Below the pieces are notes generated by a model that ran no database searches, was not told where the DNA came from, and saw nothing but the letters and a program-made list of their open reading frames with translations. A program made the translations under genes and the position numbers. Source: Aliiroseovarius subalbicans (lineage in GTDB: Bacteria; Pseudomonadota; Alphaproteobacteria; Rhodobacterales; Rhodobacteraceae). Taken from it: a DNA stretch of 64,000 bases. The stretch spans positions 1,139,895-1,203,894 of the forward strand of contig NZ_JALBYQ010000001.1 of the NCBI RefSeq assembly GCF_022678625.1, written 5' to 3'. Positions 27,224-35,882 of the stretch are shown here, piece after piece; position 1 is the first letter of the stretch, and the number at the start of each line of letters is the position of its first letter.

Positions 27224-28061
27224 GCTTCTCACCTGGTCTAGCGTTGATGGGCCGGGCAATCGGTTGGTCCTGTTCCTGCAGGGCTGCAATTTCGCCTGCG
27301 CAGCCTGCCACAATCCCTATACGATCGGGGTCTGCAACGATTGCGGCGATTGCCTGCCGGTGTGTGAGCCGCGCGCACTGACGATGCAGGGCGGGCGGGT
27401 GAAATTCGACGCGGACCTATGCACCCAATGCGACAAATGCACCGACATCTGCCCGATCAGCGCCAGCCCGATGGTGCGGCGGATGAGCGTGGATCAGGTC
27501 ATCGCCACGATCCGAGACCACGCCCATTTCCTGACTGGGATCACCGTATCGGGCGGCGAAGCGACGATGCAGCTTAAATTCCTGACCGCGCTGTTTGCTG
27601 CAATGGGCGAGGATCCGGCGTTGTCAAACCTGACGCGATTTGTGGACACCAACGGCCATTTGGGTGCGAAGGGATGGGCGCGGTTGATGCCGGTGATGGA
27701 CGGCGCGATGCTGGACATCAAGGCACTGGACCCGGCGCTGCACCGCGACCTGACCGGGCAAGAACTGGACAAGACCCTGCGCGCGGCCCGGCTGCTGAAA
27801 GACGCGGGCAAGCTTTTTGAACTGCGCTATCTTCTGGTCCCCGGTGTCACCGACAAACCCGATCAGATCACCACGCTGATCGATTTTACCCGCAGTCTGG
27901 GTGGGCAGACCCGCATCCGGCTGAACGCCTTTCAACACCACGGCGTGCGCGGCCACGCCTTGGATTGGCCGCCGATGCAGCGTGCCGGGGTCGAGGCCGT
28001 GGCCGACCGCCTCCGCGCGGCTGACACCGGCGAGGTCGCGACCCCTGCCCTCTATCTCTAA
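27195..28061 (+). CDS. yjjW: YjjW-family glycyl radical enzyme activase (radical SAM)
   Basis: Installs the glycyl radical on the upstream enzyme by radical SAM chemistry. The 288-residue protein has the radical SAM cluster cysteines 31, 35 and 38 ([11 protein letters not shown]) and two ferredoxin-type 4Fe-4S motifs inserted directly after it (Cys47/50/53/57 and Cys76/79/82/86), as in GRE activases. [10 protein letters not shown] is the SAM-binding GGE motif. ATG 27195 ([12 protein letters not shown]) overlaps the yjjI-like gene by 29 bp in another frame. All eleven cluster cysteines are intact, so the pair looks functional. Confidence 0.92.
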   Translation: MSNPQATVNKLLTWSSVDGPGNRLVLFLQGCNFACAACHNPYTIGVCNDCGDCLPVCEPRALTMQGGRVKFDADLCTQCDKCTDICPISASPMVRRMSVDQVIATIRDHAHFLTGITVSGGEATMQLKFLTALFAAMGEDPALSNLTRFVDTNGHLGAKGWARLMPVMDGAMLDIKALDPALHRDLTGQELDKTLRAARLLKDAGKLFELRYLLVPGVTDKPDQITTLIDFTRSLGGQTRIRLNAFQHHGVRGHALDWPPMQRAGVEAVADRLRAADTGEVATPALYL

Positions 28062-28125
28062 CGCCCCCCTTGCGCGGCCGCATGGGATCGGCCAAACCGA
28101 TATGGAACACAAAAAGGAGCGCCCG

Positions 28126-28665
28126 ATGAACAATCGCAAAGAAGTCAGGGATTACATCCGCACCATCGTGGATTTCCCGCACGAAGGCATCCTGTTTCGT
28201 GACGTGACCACGTTGTTCGCCGACCCGCGCGGGTTGCGCATGGCGATTGACCAGCTGCTGCACCCCTATGCGGGCATGCAGATCGACAAGGTCGTGGGGC
28301 TTGAGGCGCGCGGTTTCATTCTGGGCGGCGCGATTGCACACCAGCTGACGCTGGGCTTCGTGCCGATCCGTAAAAAGGGCAAACTGCCCGGTGCAACGCT
28401 CAGCCAGGCCTATACGCTGGAATACGGCGAGGCGGTGATGGAAATCCACGACGACGCGATCCAGCCGGGGGAAAAGATCCTGGTGGTCGATGACCTTCTG
28501 GCCACCGGCGGCACCGCCGAGGCAGGCATCAAGCTGATCGAGCGTCTGGGCGGCGAAATCGTCGGCTGCGCCTTCGTTGTCGACCTGCCGGAGCTGGGCG
28601 GGCGGGAAAAGCTGGAAGAGATGGGCATGGACGTGCATGTTCTGTGCGAATTCGACGGGTTGTGA
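28126..28665 (+). CDS. apt: Adenine phosphoribosyltransferase
   Basis: Converts adenine and PRPP to AMP. The 179-residue enzyme has [18 protein letters not shown] near the N-terminus and the PRPP-binding loop [14 protein letters not shown] at residues 121-134. AAAAAGGAG precedes ATG 28126. It ends the mtnP-yjjI-yjjW-apt run. It salvages the adenine released by MtnP. A strong intrinsic terminator lies about 85 bp downstream. Confidence 0.96.
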   Translation: MNNRKEVRDYIRTIVDFPHEGILFRDVTTLFADPRGLRMAIDQLLHPYAGMQIDKVVGLEARGFILGGAIAHQLTLGFVPIRKKGKLPGATLSQAYTLEYGEAVMEIHDDAIQPGEKILVVDDLLATGGTAEAGIKLIERLGGEIVGCAFVVDLPELGGREKLEEMGMDVHVLCEFDGL

Positions 28666-28748
28666 ACCGGCTGTTAACTCTCCACGGCTAGTCTTTCCTT
28701 GCCTGCTGGGAGCAGGCGCTGCTTGTGCACCGTGTAAACCACTGTGTG

Positions 28749-28784
28749 ACGCCCTGCCTTCACCCGAGGCAGGGCGTTTTCTTT
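28749..28784 (+). terminator. Strong intrinsic terminator after apt
   Basis: ACGCCCTGCC and GGCAGGGCGT form a perfect 10 bp stem around a 9-base loop, followed by TTTTCTTT. It ends the mtnP-apt operon and isolates it from the convergent FAD oxidase gene. Confidence 0.85.
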
Positions 28785-28886
28785 AACCACAGCATTGAAA
28801 GAACACGGGCAGCGGAGCACGCAAACCCCACCGCCGGACGCCAAATCAATCAAACAAGCGTGGCGCAGCCACACCTTTGGATCAGG

Positions 28887-30305
28887 TCAGGTCCGCAGCA
28901 CGGCCCCCGGGTTCATGATGCCCTGCGGGTCCAGCGCCGCCTTGATCGCCCGCATCGCTGCAAGCTTCGCAGGGTCCGCAAACCGCTCCAGATCGCCCGC
29001 TTTCAACCGCCCCACGCCATGCTCGGCGCTGAACGATCCGTCATAATCCTGCACAAGGTCATAGACCGCCGACGCGACCTGCGCGCGCGCGTCCGGGAAA
29101 TCGGTGGGCTTAGCCCCCTTCGGTGGGAAGATGTTGTAGTGCAGATTGCCATCGCCCAGATGCCCGAAGGCATTCACCCGATAGGGACCCAACCCGGCGA
29201 CCAGATCTCCGGCCCGGATCAGGAACTCCGGAATGACACTCAGCGGCAGAGAGATGTCATGCGACGAGATCGCGCCAAGGCGCCGGTTCGCCTCGGGGAT
29301 TTCCTCGCGCATCCGCCACAGGCCTGCGCGTTGCGCGTCACTTTGGGCGATCACCCCGTCATGGGCCAGACCTGCACCCAAGGCGGCGGTGAAAAGCCCC
29401 TCAAGCTCGGCGTCCGCGTCATGCCCCTGCCCCAGCCCCAATTCGACCAGCACCGCCCAGTCGGGCAGGTCCGGGAACGGCGCGCGGGCCGGGCAGCCGG
29501 TTTCCGCCAGAAATCCCATCCCCGCGCCCGAGATCAGCTCGAATGCCGACACCGCCTGGCCCAGACGCGCGTGTGCCAGCGCCAAAAGAGCCAGCGCGGC
29601 CTCGGGGTTCGGCACGACCAAAAGCGCCGTGCCAACCGACATGGGCCGGGGGAACAGTTTCAGCGATGCGGCGGTGATCACGCCCAGCGTGCCCTCGGCG
29701 CCGCACAGAAGATGGCGCAGATCATAGCCGGTATTGTCCTTGCGCAGTCGTTTCAGCCCGTGCCAGATCGACCCGTCGGGCAGGACCGCCTCAAGCCCCA
29801 GGCACAGATCCCGCGCATTGCCATAGCGCAGCACGTTCACCCCGCCGGCATTGGTCGACAACACGCCGCCCACCCGGCAGGACCCTTCCGAGGCAAGCGA
29901 CAGGGGAAACAGCCGTTTGGCGTCTTCGGCGGCGGTCTGAACCTCGGACAGAACCGCGCCGGCCTCGGCGACAAACGCGTTTTCCTGCGGATACACCGCG
30001 CGGATTTTCTTCATCCGTTCAAGCGACAGGATTACCGGCGCGGGGCCGTCGGGCATGACCTGCCCGCCGACCAGCCCGGTTCCGCCGCCATAGGGCACGA
30101 TGCCAACCCGGGCCGCAGCACAGGCACGCACCACCTGCGCGACCTCCTCGGTCGATCCAGGCGCAATCAAAAGCCCATCCTGGCCGTGAAACAGCCCGCG
30201 CGGTTCTTCTAGATAGGCTGGGGTCAGCGCGCGAAAAGCCGCTTCGGGCAGCTGACTGCGTAGGCTTGTTTCAAAGGCTCTGTTTGCGGGGTTCAGGTCG
30301 GGCAT
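28887..30305 (-). CDS. FAD-linked oxidase, GlcD/D-lactate dehydrogenase-like
   Basis: A 472-residue flavoprotein of the VAO/PCMH type. The FAD-binding segment holds PYGGGTGLVGG, with LSLERM and VAEAGA as further conserved blocks, and the C-terminal half is the FAD-oxidase C domain ending SAEHGVGRLK and DPQGIMNPG. This layout fits D-2-hydroxyacid dehydrogenases (D-lactate, D-2-hydroxyglutarate, glycolate subunit GlcD). No GlcE or GlcF neighbours are present, so a single-subunit enzyme is likely. ATG 30305 is chosen. An alternative ATG at 30320 adds five residues. Confidence 0.88.
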   Translation of the reverse strand: MPDLNPANRAFETSLRSQLPEAAFRALTPAYLEEPRGLFHGQDGLLIAPGSTEEVAQVVRACAAARVGIVPYGGGTGLVGGQVMPDGPAPVILSLERMKKIRAVYPQENAFVAEAGAVLSEVQTAAEDAKRLFPLSLASEGSCRVGGVLSTNAGGVNVLRYGNARDLCLGLEAVLPDGSIWHGLKRLRKDNTGYDLRHLLCGAEGTLGVITAASLKLFPRPMSVGTALLVVPNPEAALALLALAHARLGQAVSAFELISGAGMGFLAETGCPARAPFPDLPDWAVLVELGLGQGHDADAELEGLFTAALGAGLAHDGVIAQSDAQRAGLWRMREEIPEANRRLGAISSHDISLPLSVIPEFLIRAGDLVAGLGPYRVNAFGHLGDGNLHYNIFPPKGAKPTDFPDARAQVASAVYDLVQDYDGSFSAEHGVGRLKAGDLERFADPAKLAAMRAIKAALDPQGIMNPGAVLRT

Positions 30306-30348
30306 GGCCTGAAATCGCATGTCGTTTGGCCCAAGGCAAGGCCGGGGA

Positions 30349-30933
30349 TCATCCCGCCTGCGTGCGCCCGCGCCGGTCGGCGCGCAGGTTGGCGTAAAGC
30401 ACGTGGTTGCGCCAGCGCCCGTTGATCTGAAGATAGGATTGCGCGACGCCTTCGTATTTATAGCCGACCTTTTCCAAAAGCCCGCGCGACGGCGCGTTTT
30501 CCGGCAGGCAGCCCGCTTCAAGCCGGCTGAGGTCCAGCTCGGTGAAAGCGTAGTGCACCAGCGCCTCCAGCGCCTCACGCATGTAGCCCCCGCGCGCATA
30601 GGCTTCGCCGACCCAATAGCCCGTCGTGCCCGCCTGGGCCGGGCCGCGGCGGATGTTATCCAGCGTGAGCGCGCCCAGAAGCACTTGATCGGCACGGCGG
30701 ATCAGGAACAGCGGCAAGGCCGATCCCGAAGCCACCGAGCGATTGGCCCAATAGACCCGGTTGGTAAAACTCTTGCGCGTCAGGTGGTCTGCCGACCAGG
30801 CCGGTTCCCAGGGCGACAGGAAATCGCGACTGGCGTTGCGCAGCGCGGCCCAGGCGCGGTAATCGCCGTGGATCGGCGGGCGCAGGGTCAGCCGTTCGGT
30901 CTCGATCCGAACCTTCTTCGTGCGCCCCAGCAT
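30349..30933 (-). CDS. RimJ/RimL-type GNAT acetyltransferase
   Basis: A 194-residue acetyltransferase of the type that modifies N-terminal amines of ribosomal or other proteins. ETERLTLRPPIHGDYRAWAALR is the typical N-terminus. The acetyl-CoA region around GYWVGEAYARGGYMREALEAL and the late ENAPSRGLLEKVGY asparagine block are intact. Its start overlaps the stop of the M16 protease gene by one base (TGATG), so it ends the ctaC-to-M16 run. Its actual substrate is unknown. Confidence 0.88.
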   Translation of the reverse strand: MLGRTKKVRIETERLTLRPPIHGDYRAWAALRNASRDFLSPWEPAWSADHLTRKSFTNRVYWANRSVASGSALPLFLIRRADQVLLGALTLDNIRRGPAQAGTTGYWVGEAYARGGYMREALEALVHYAFTELDLSRLEAGCLPENAPSRGLLEKVGYKYEGVAQSYLQINGRWRNHVLYANLRADRRGRTQAG

Positions 30934-32198
30934 CAGCCGGCAAGCCGGTCGCGGATTGCGTCAAGATGCGGCGCGCGGTCTGCCGGACCATAGACCGCCA
31001 TCGCCGCTTTGCCCGGCATGATCAGGTTGGCGGCGAAATCACACACGGCATCGACCGTGACCGCGTCGATCTTGGCCACGGTTTCAGCCAGCGGTGGCAC
31101 CCGGTTCCAAATCGCCACCAGCCGTGCCAGCCGTTCGGCGCGCGACGAGGGGCTTTCCAGCCCCATCAGAAGTCCCGCTTTCATTTGCACCCGCGCACGC
31201 GCCACTTCGGGCTCGCTCATGTCCTCGGTCGCCCGGCGCAGTTCGGCCACGGTGATGTCGGCCAAATCGCCGATCTGTTCGGCCGAGGTGCCGGCATAGA
31301 TCGTCGTCATTCCGGTATCGGAATAGGCGCCGGTCTGGGCAAAAATGGAATAGCACAGCCCGCGCTTTTCCCGCACTTCCTGAAACAGCCGCGAGGACAT
31401 GCCACCGCCAAGCGCATTGCCATAAACCTGCGCAACATAGATGTCGTCATCGCGGTAGCTGGGGCTTTCCAGACCCAGGGTGAAATGCACCTGCTCCAGC
31501 CCGTTGCGAATTTCGCGCCGTTCGCCACTGGCAAAGCCCGCGGGCAGGACTTTCGCATCCGTGCCGCGCGTCAGCCCGCCAAAGGCGACTTCGGCCAGGC
31601 GCATGATCTCATCGTGGTCCACCGCGCCGGCGGCAGCCAGGATCATTCGTTCGGGGCCATAGTGGCTTTGCACAAAACCCGCCAGATCGTCGCGGGAAAA
31701 GCCTTTCACACGCGCCTCCGGCCCCAAAATGGTGCGGCCCATCGGCTGGTCGGGGAACGCGGCCTCTTGCAGCCAGTCGAACACCACGTCGTCGGGCGTA
31801 TCCAGCGCCTGACCGATTTCCTGCAAGATCACGCCGCGCTCGATCTCGATCTCGGCGGGGTCGAACACCGGGTTCAGCACGATGTCGGAAATCACGTCCA
31901 GGGCCAGCGCCACATCGGCACGCAACACACGGGCGTAATAGGCGGTAACTTCGCGTGACGTATACGCGTTGATATAGCCGCCCACGTCCTCGATCGCCTC
32001 GGCAATCTCCAGCGCCGAGCGCCGCGTGGTGCCCTTGAAGGCCATGTGCTCAAGGAAATGCGCGATGCCGTTTTGAGCTTCGGTTTCGTGGCGGCCCCCG
32101 GCCGTTACCCAGATCCCGATCGAGGCGCTTTCCAGCCCCTCCATCGGTTCCGTGACCACGCGAAATCCGTTGGGCAGGGTGTCAAATTGAACGCTCAC
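30933..32198 (-). CDS. M16 family zinc metallopeptidase (processing-peptidase-like)
   Basis: A 421-residue protease of the insulinase/mitochondrial processing peptidase family. The inverted zinc motif HFLEHMAFKGT (HxxEH) lies near residue 46, with the downstream glutamate in the EVTAYYARVL region. ENGFRVV-type start and the C-terminal inactive half are present. GTG start overlaps the thrC stop by 4 bp. A thrC-M16-GNAT order downstream of cytochrome oxidase genes is common in this bacterial family. The natural substrate is unknown. Confidence 0.92.
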   Translation of the reverse strand: MSVQFDTLPNGFRVVTEPMEGLESASIGIWVTAGGRHETEAQNGIAHFLEHMAFKGTTRRSALEIAEAIEDVGGYINAYTSREVTAYYARVLRADVALALDVISDIVLNPVFDPAEIEIERGVILQEIGQALDTPDDVVFDWLQEAAFPDQPMGRTILGPEARVKGFSRDDLAGFVQSHYGPERMILAAAGAVDHDEIMRLAEVAFGGLTRGTDAKVLPAGFASGERREIRNGLEQVHFTLGLESPSYRDDDIYVAQVYGNALGGGMSSRLFQEVREKRGLCYSIFAQTGAYSDTGMTTIYAGTSAEQIGDLADITVAELRRATEDMSEPEVARARVQMKAGLLMGLESPSSRAERLARLVAIWNRVPPLAETVAKIDAVTVDAVCDFAANLIMPGKAAMAVYGPADRAPHLDAIRDRLAG

Positions 32199-33580
32199 TG
32201 TCCGGTCCGCTCCCGGATCAACGCCTCAAGCGCGGTCAGATCGTTGGCGACGCGGGTCACACGTTCGTCGCGCTCAAACAGATCGGCCATATGCGGCGGC
32301 AACGGGGCGTCCTGCCCGCTTGCGCGTTTTACCGCGTTGGGGAATTTCGCCGGATGCGCGGTGGCAAGCGTGATCATCGGGCTTTCGTCCAGATGTTCCT
32401 CGGCCACCTTCACGCCCACGGCGGAATGCGGGCACAGAACTTCGCCGGTGCGCAGGAAGGTCGCTTTGATCGAGGCCATCGTTTCCTCCTCCGATGCGCG
32501 CCCGCTGTCGAATTGTTCGCGCAGCCAGTCGATGGCCCCCTGGCTGATTGTGAAACCACCCTGCGCCAGATCCTCCATCTGCCCGGCCACTGCCGCGCCG
32601 TCCTGGCCATAGGCATAAAACAGCGCGCGTTCGAAATTCGAGCTGACCTGAATGTCCATCGACGGCGAAATGGACGGCGCCACATCGCCCTTGGTATAGG
32701 CGCCGGTTTCCATCGTGCGATGCAGAATGTCGTTTTGGTTGGTGGCAATCACCAGCCGGTCGATCGGCAGGCCCATCTGCTTGGCGATGAAGCCCGCGAA
32801 GATGTCGCCAAAATTGCCGGTGGGCACGGTGAAGCTGACCTTGCGGTGCGGCGCACCAAGCGCCACCGCCGAGGTGAAGTAGTATACCACCTGCGCCAGC
32901 ACCCGCGCCCAGTTGATCGAATTCACGCCCGCAAGTTTCACACCGTCGCGAAAGTCGAAATCGTTGAACATGTCCTTCAGGCGCGCCTGGCAATCGTCGA
33001 AATCACCATCCATCGCCAGCGCATGCACGTTGGCCTCGCCGGGTGTGGTCATCTGGCGGCGCTGCACGTCGCTGACGCGGCCATGCGGGAACAGGATGAA
33101 CACATCCACCGCGTCCAGCCCCCGGAACGCCTCGATCGCCGCCGAGCCGGTATCGCCCGAGGTCGCACCCACAATGGTCACCTTTTCCCCACGCTTGGTC
33201 AAAGCGGCCTCGAACAGCTGACCGATCAGCTGCATCGCGAAGTCCTTGAAGGCCAGCGTCGGGCCGTGGAACAGCTCCAACAGGAAATGGTTCGGACCCA
33301 ACTGCACCAGCGGGGCGCGGGCGGCGTGGTCGAACTTTTTATAGGCCTTTTTGATTATCTTGCGGAATTCCTTGTCGGTGAAGCTGTCCCCCACGAAAGG
33401 GCGCATCACGCGAAAGGCGACGTCCTCGTAGGGCAGCCCGGCCAGGTCCGCCATATCCGAGAACGACATTGTCGGAATACGCTCGGGCACGTAAAGCCCA
33501 CCATCGCGTGCAAGCCCGGTCAGCATCGCCTCTTCAAAGCTCAGAACAGGGGCTTTTCCGCGGGTCGAGATGTAACGCAT
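32195..33580 (-). CDS. thrC: Threonine synthase
   Basis: Converts O-phosphohomoserine to threonine with PLP. The 461-residue protein begins MRYISTRGKAPVLSFEEA and has the PLP lysine in GPTLAFKDFAMQ and the phosphate loop ATSGDTGSAA, typical of the long bacterial ThrC form. The longer frame upstream lacks ThrC character, so ATG 33580 is chosen. It lies 11 bp after surf1. Together with lysC it represents two steps of the aspartate family pathway, at separate loci. Confidence 0.96.
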   Translation of the reverse strand: MRYISTRGKAPVLSFEEAMLTGLARDGGLYVPERIPTMSFSDMADLAGLPYEDVAFRVMRPFVGDSFTDKEFRKIIKKAYKKFDHAARAPLVQLGPNHFLLELFHGPTLAFKDFAMQLIGQLFEAALTKRGEKVTIVGATSGDTGSAAIEAFRGLDAVDVFILFPHGRVSDVQRRQMTTPGEANVHALAMDGDFDDCQARLKDMFNDFDFRDGVKLAGVNSINWARVLAQVVYYFTSAVALGAPHRKVSFTVPTGNFGDIFAGFIAKQMGLPIDRLVIATNQNDILHRTMETGAYTKGDVAPSISPSMDIQVSSNFERALFYAYGQDGAAVAGQMEDLAQGGFTISQGAIDWLREQFDSGRASEEETMASIKATFLRTGEVLCPHSAVGVKVAEEHLDESPMITLATAHPAKFPNAVKRASGQDAPLPPHMADLFERDERVTRVANDLTALEALIRERTGQ

Positions 33581-33591
33581 GTCGTTCGTCC

Positions 33592-34254
33592 TTAGTTGGT
33601 CGGGCGCTTCATACGCCAAAGCGCAAAGCCTGTCATCACGATCCATGTCGCGGCCAAAAGAAACCACGTCATGGCGTATTCGAAATGGTCGTTCGGGATG
33701 CCCTGCGAGGTCACCGGCAGGGGCAAAATCGCGGGGTCGGTCGATGATCGGGCAATGATCAGAACCGGGGCGGTGTTCAGCGCTGCGGCCATCACCGCGA
33801 CCTCGCGCGCATACCAGTAATTGCTGGCGGGGTCGTTCGGGGGGGTCGATTCGTAGCGTTCGTCCGGCCAGTGCAGGTTCCCCGTAACCTGCATCGCACC
33901 CGTCAGACGCTCCGCGTCCTTTGCGGTGACGCGCACAAATCCGCGATCAACCATGATCCGGCGGTCCCCGGTGTCAAACGGCGCGATGATGCGAAATCCC
34001 GCGCCGTGGTCGCGCGTGCTGACCAGAACGTGCAGCTCTTCACTGCCCATGTCGCCCGTCGCGACCACCGGCAGAAACCGGTGCGATTCGGGGTCGGGTT
34101 GCGCGGGCAGCGCCACGGGACCGGCCAGGATCGCCGCGTCGATCTCTTCCAGAACACCCTCTTTCCAGTGCAGACGCTGCATCTGCCAGGTGCCCAGGCT
34201 GAGGAACACGGCCAGCACGGCAACGGACAGGATAAAGGTGATGGCGATGCGCAT
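33592..34254 (-). CDS. surf1: SURF1 family cytochrome c oxidase assembly protein
   Basis: Assists heme a insertion into cytochrome c oxidase subunit I. The 220 residues have one membrane helix at each end (about 4-20 and 195-212) and a periplasmic middle with LGTWQMQRLHWKEG, VDRGFV and the ending FEYAMTWFLLA, all SURF1 hallmarks. It follows ctaE across an intrinsic terminator and precedes thrC by 11 bp. Confidence 0.92.
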   Translation of the reverse strand: MRIAITFILSVAVLAVFLSLGTWQMQRLHWKEGVLEEIDAAILAGPVALPAQPDPESHRFLPVVATGDMGSEELHVLVSTRDHGAGFRIIAPFDTGDRRIMVDRGFVRVTAKDAERLTGAMQVTGNLHWPDERYESTPPNDPASNYWYAREVAVMAAALNTAPVLIIARSSTDPAILPLPVTSQGIPNDHFEYAMTWFLLAATWIVMTGFALWRMKRPTN

Positions 34255-34265
34255 GGCGGGCCTCG

Positions 34266-34298
34266 AAAAGCAAAAGCGCGAGGCCGAAGCCCCGCGCT
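34266..34298 (-). terminator. Intrinsic terminator between ctaE and surf1
   Basis: On the minus strand AGCGCGGGGC-TTCG-GCCTCGCGCT forms a UUCG-capped stem with one mismatch, followed by TTTGCTTTT. It should end much of the ctaC-ctaE transcript, leaving surf1-thrC to partial readthrough or its own promoter. Confidence 0.75.
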
Positions 34299-34323
34299 CA
34301 TTAAGCGTGTTCTGGTGGAAGGT

Positions 34324-35124
34324 TCAACCGCCCCAGATGTAGACGGCGGCGAACAGGAACAGCCACACCACGTCCACAAAGTGCCAGTACCAGGCGGCCG
34401 CCTCAAAGCCGACGTGGCTTTCCGGCGTGAAATGCCCCTTGGTGGCCCGGAACAGGCAGACCGCAAGGAAGATCGTACCGATGATCACGTGGAAGCCGTG
34501 GAAGCCCGTGGCCATGAAGAAGTTGGCACCGTAGATGTTGCCCGACAGGCCGAAGGCCGCGTGGCTGTATTCATAGGCCTGGAACACGGTGAAGATCGCA
34601 CCCAGCATGACCGCCAGCGTCAAACCGGTCACCAGGTCCTTGCGGTTGTTTTCATGGGCGATCGCGTGGTGCGCCCAGGTCACGGCAGCACCGGACAGCA
34701 GCAGGATGATCGTGTTCATCAGCGGCAGGTGCCAAGGGTCGAAGGTTTCGATGCCAGCCGGCGGCCAGATGCCGTCAACCGCCGGGCTTTCCGGGCCCAT
34801 CGGGTACATGGCGTGCTTGAAGAAGCTCCAGAACCAGGCCGAGAAGAACATGACTTCGGACATGATGAACAGGATCACGCCATAGCGCAGGCCGATTTTC
34901 ACCACCGGGGTGTGATCGCCGGTTTCGCCTTCGGTCACGATCTCGGACCACCAGGCGAACATGACATAAAGCACACCGACAAAGCCGATCGCGAAAATCC
35001 AGGGGTTGCCCTGCGCCATCCATTTAACGGCTCCGAAGAGCATAATGAATGCGAAGACCGAGCCCAGAAGGGGCTGAATCGACGGGGGCAGGATGTGGTA
35101 ATCGTGGTTCTTAGCGTGCGCCAT
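34324..35124 (-). CDS. ctaE: Cytochrome c oxidase subunit III
   Basis: Third core subunit of the aa3-type oxidase. The 266-residue protein begins [14 protein letters not shown] and has seven hydrophobic helices. Conserved stretches include [32 protein letters not shown] and [11 protein letters not shown], and it ends [14 protein letters not shown]. It follows ctaG by 17 bp. Subunit I (ctaD) is not in this cluster, which is usual for this bacterial family. Confidence 0.97.
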   Translation of the reverse strand: MAHAKNHDYHILPPSIQPLLGSVFAFIMLFGAVKWMAQGNPWIFAIGFVGVLYVMFAWWSEIVTEGETGDHTPVVKIGLRYGVILFIMSEVMFFSAWFWSFFKHAMYPMGPESPAVDGIWPPAGIETFDPWHLPLMNTIILLLSGAAVTWAHHAIAHENNRKDLVTGLTLAVMLGAIFTVFQAYEYSHAAFGLSGNIYGANFFMATGFHGFHVIIGTIFLAVCLFRATKGHFTPESHVGFEAAAWYWHFVDVVWLFLFAAVYIWGG

Positions 35125-35141
35125 GCGTTCGTGTCCCTGGT

Positions 35142-35720
35142 TTAGTTCGTGCTGCCCGTCGTCGCAGGAATGGCCAGCTGGGCCAATTCCTCGGGCAGGT
35201 CGGTTTCGTGGAAAGTGTAAGAGAGCGTGATGACCTTGGCAAACTTTGCCTCGCGATCATCGACGATTTCGGGGTCGACATAGAAGGTCACCGGCATTGT
35301 CACCCGTTCACCCGGCTGCAAAACCTGTTCGGTAAAGCAGAAACAGTCGATCTTGGAGAAGTAATAGCCCGCCGAATAGGGCGCGACGTTATAGCTCGCG
35401 GTGCCGGCAATCGGCTTGTCGGTCGGGTTGTAGGCTTCATAAAAGGCCAGCCCGGTCTCACCGATGCGCAGCTCCATCTCGCGCTGCAGCGGTTTGAATT
35501 CCCAATCCATGCCGGCCTCGACGTTCGAATCGAAGCGCACGGTGATGGTCCTGTTCAGGATCGTGTCCGATCCCTGCTGCGCGGTTTGCGTCACACCGCC
35601 AAAACCCGTGACCCGGCAGAACCAGTCATAAAACGGCACCGAGGCCCAGGCCAGTGCGCCCATCAGGACGACAACGCCCACCATCTTGGTGGCCGTCTTT
35701 TGCGGCGCGCTCAGGCTCAT
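35142..35720 (-). CDS. ctaG: Cytochrome c oxidase assembly protein CtaG/Cox11
   Basis: Delivers copper to the CuB site of subunit I. The 192-residue protein has one N-terminal membrane helix and a periplasmic domain with the copper-binding motif [10 protein letters not shown] (CxC). The segments [15 protein letters not shown] and [15 protein letters not shown] are conserved Cox11 blocks. Its start overlaps the stop of the small upstream gene by 4 bp. Confidence 0.96.
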   Translation of the reverse strand: MSLSAPQKTATKMVGVVVLMGALAWASVPFYDWFCRVTGFGGVTQTAQQGSDTILNRTITVRFDSNVEAGMDWEFKPLQREMELRIGETGLAFYEAYNPTDKPIAGTASYNVAPYSAGYYFSKIDCFCFTEQVLQPGERVTMPVTFYVDPEIVDDREAKFAKVITLSYTFHETDLPEELAQLAIPATTGSTN

Positions 35721-35881
35721 TGGCTCTGCTCCGCGGCAGGCAGGGTGTTCGGCGCGGGACTGTTCACCTTGGCAATGGTCAGAAAATAGACAAGCGCAAC
35801 AAAGCCGACCAGCACCAGGCCAAGGCCCACGTTGCGGCTGAGGCGACGTTGGTGGATTTCGTGTTCGGCGCGAATATCCAT
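35717..35881 (-). CDS. Small membrane protein between ctaB and ctaG (CoxF-like)
   Basis: A 54-residue protein with one membrane helix (about residues 18-38) and a short charged N-terminus, MDIRAEHEIHQRRLSRN. Similar short frames sit between ctaB and ctaG in related bacteria and are annotated as CoxF or as oxidase assembly or accessory proteins of unproven role. ATG 35881, with GGGGGCTGG upstream, starts one base after the ctaB stop. A longer start inside ctaB is possible. Overlap with ctaG implies coupling. Confidence 0.75.
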   Translation of the reverse strand: MDIRAEHEIHQRRLSRNVGLGLVLVGFVALVYFLTIAKVNSPAPNTLPAAEQSQ

Positions 35882-35882
35882 G

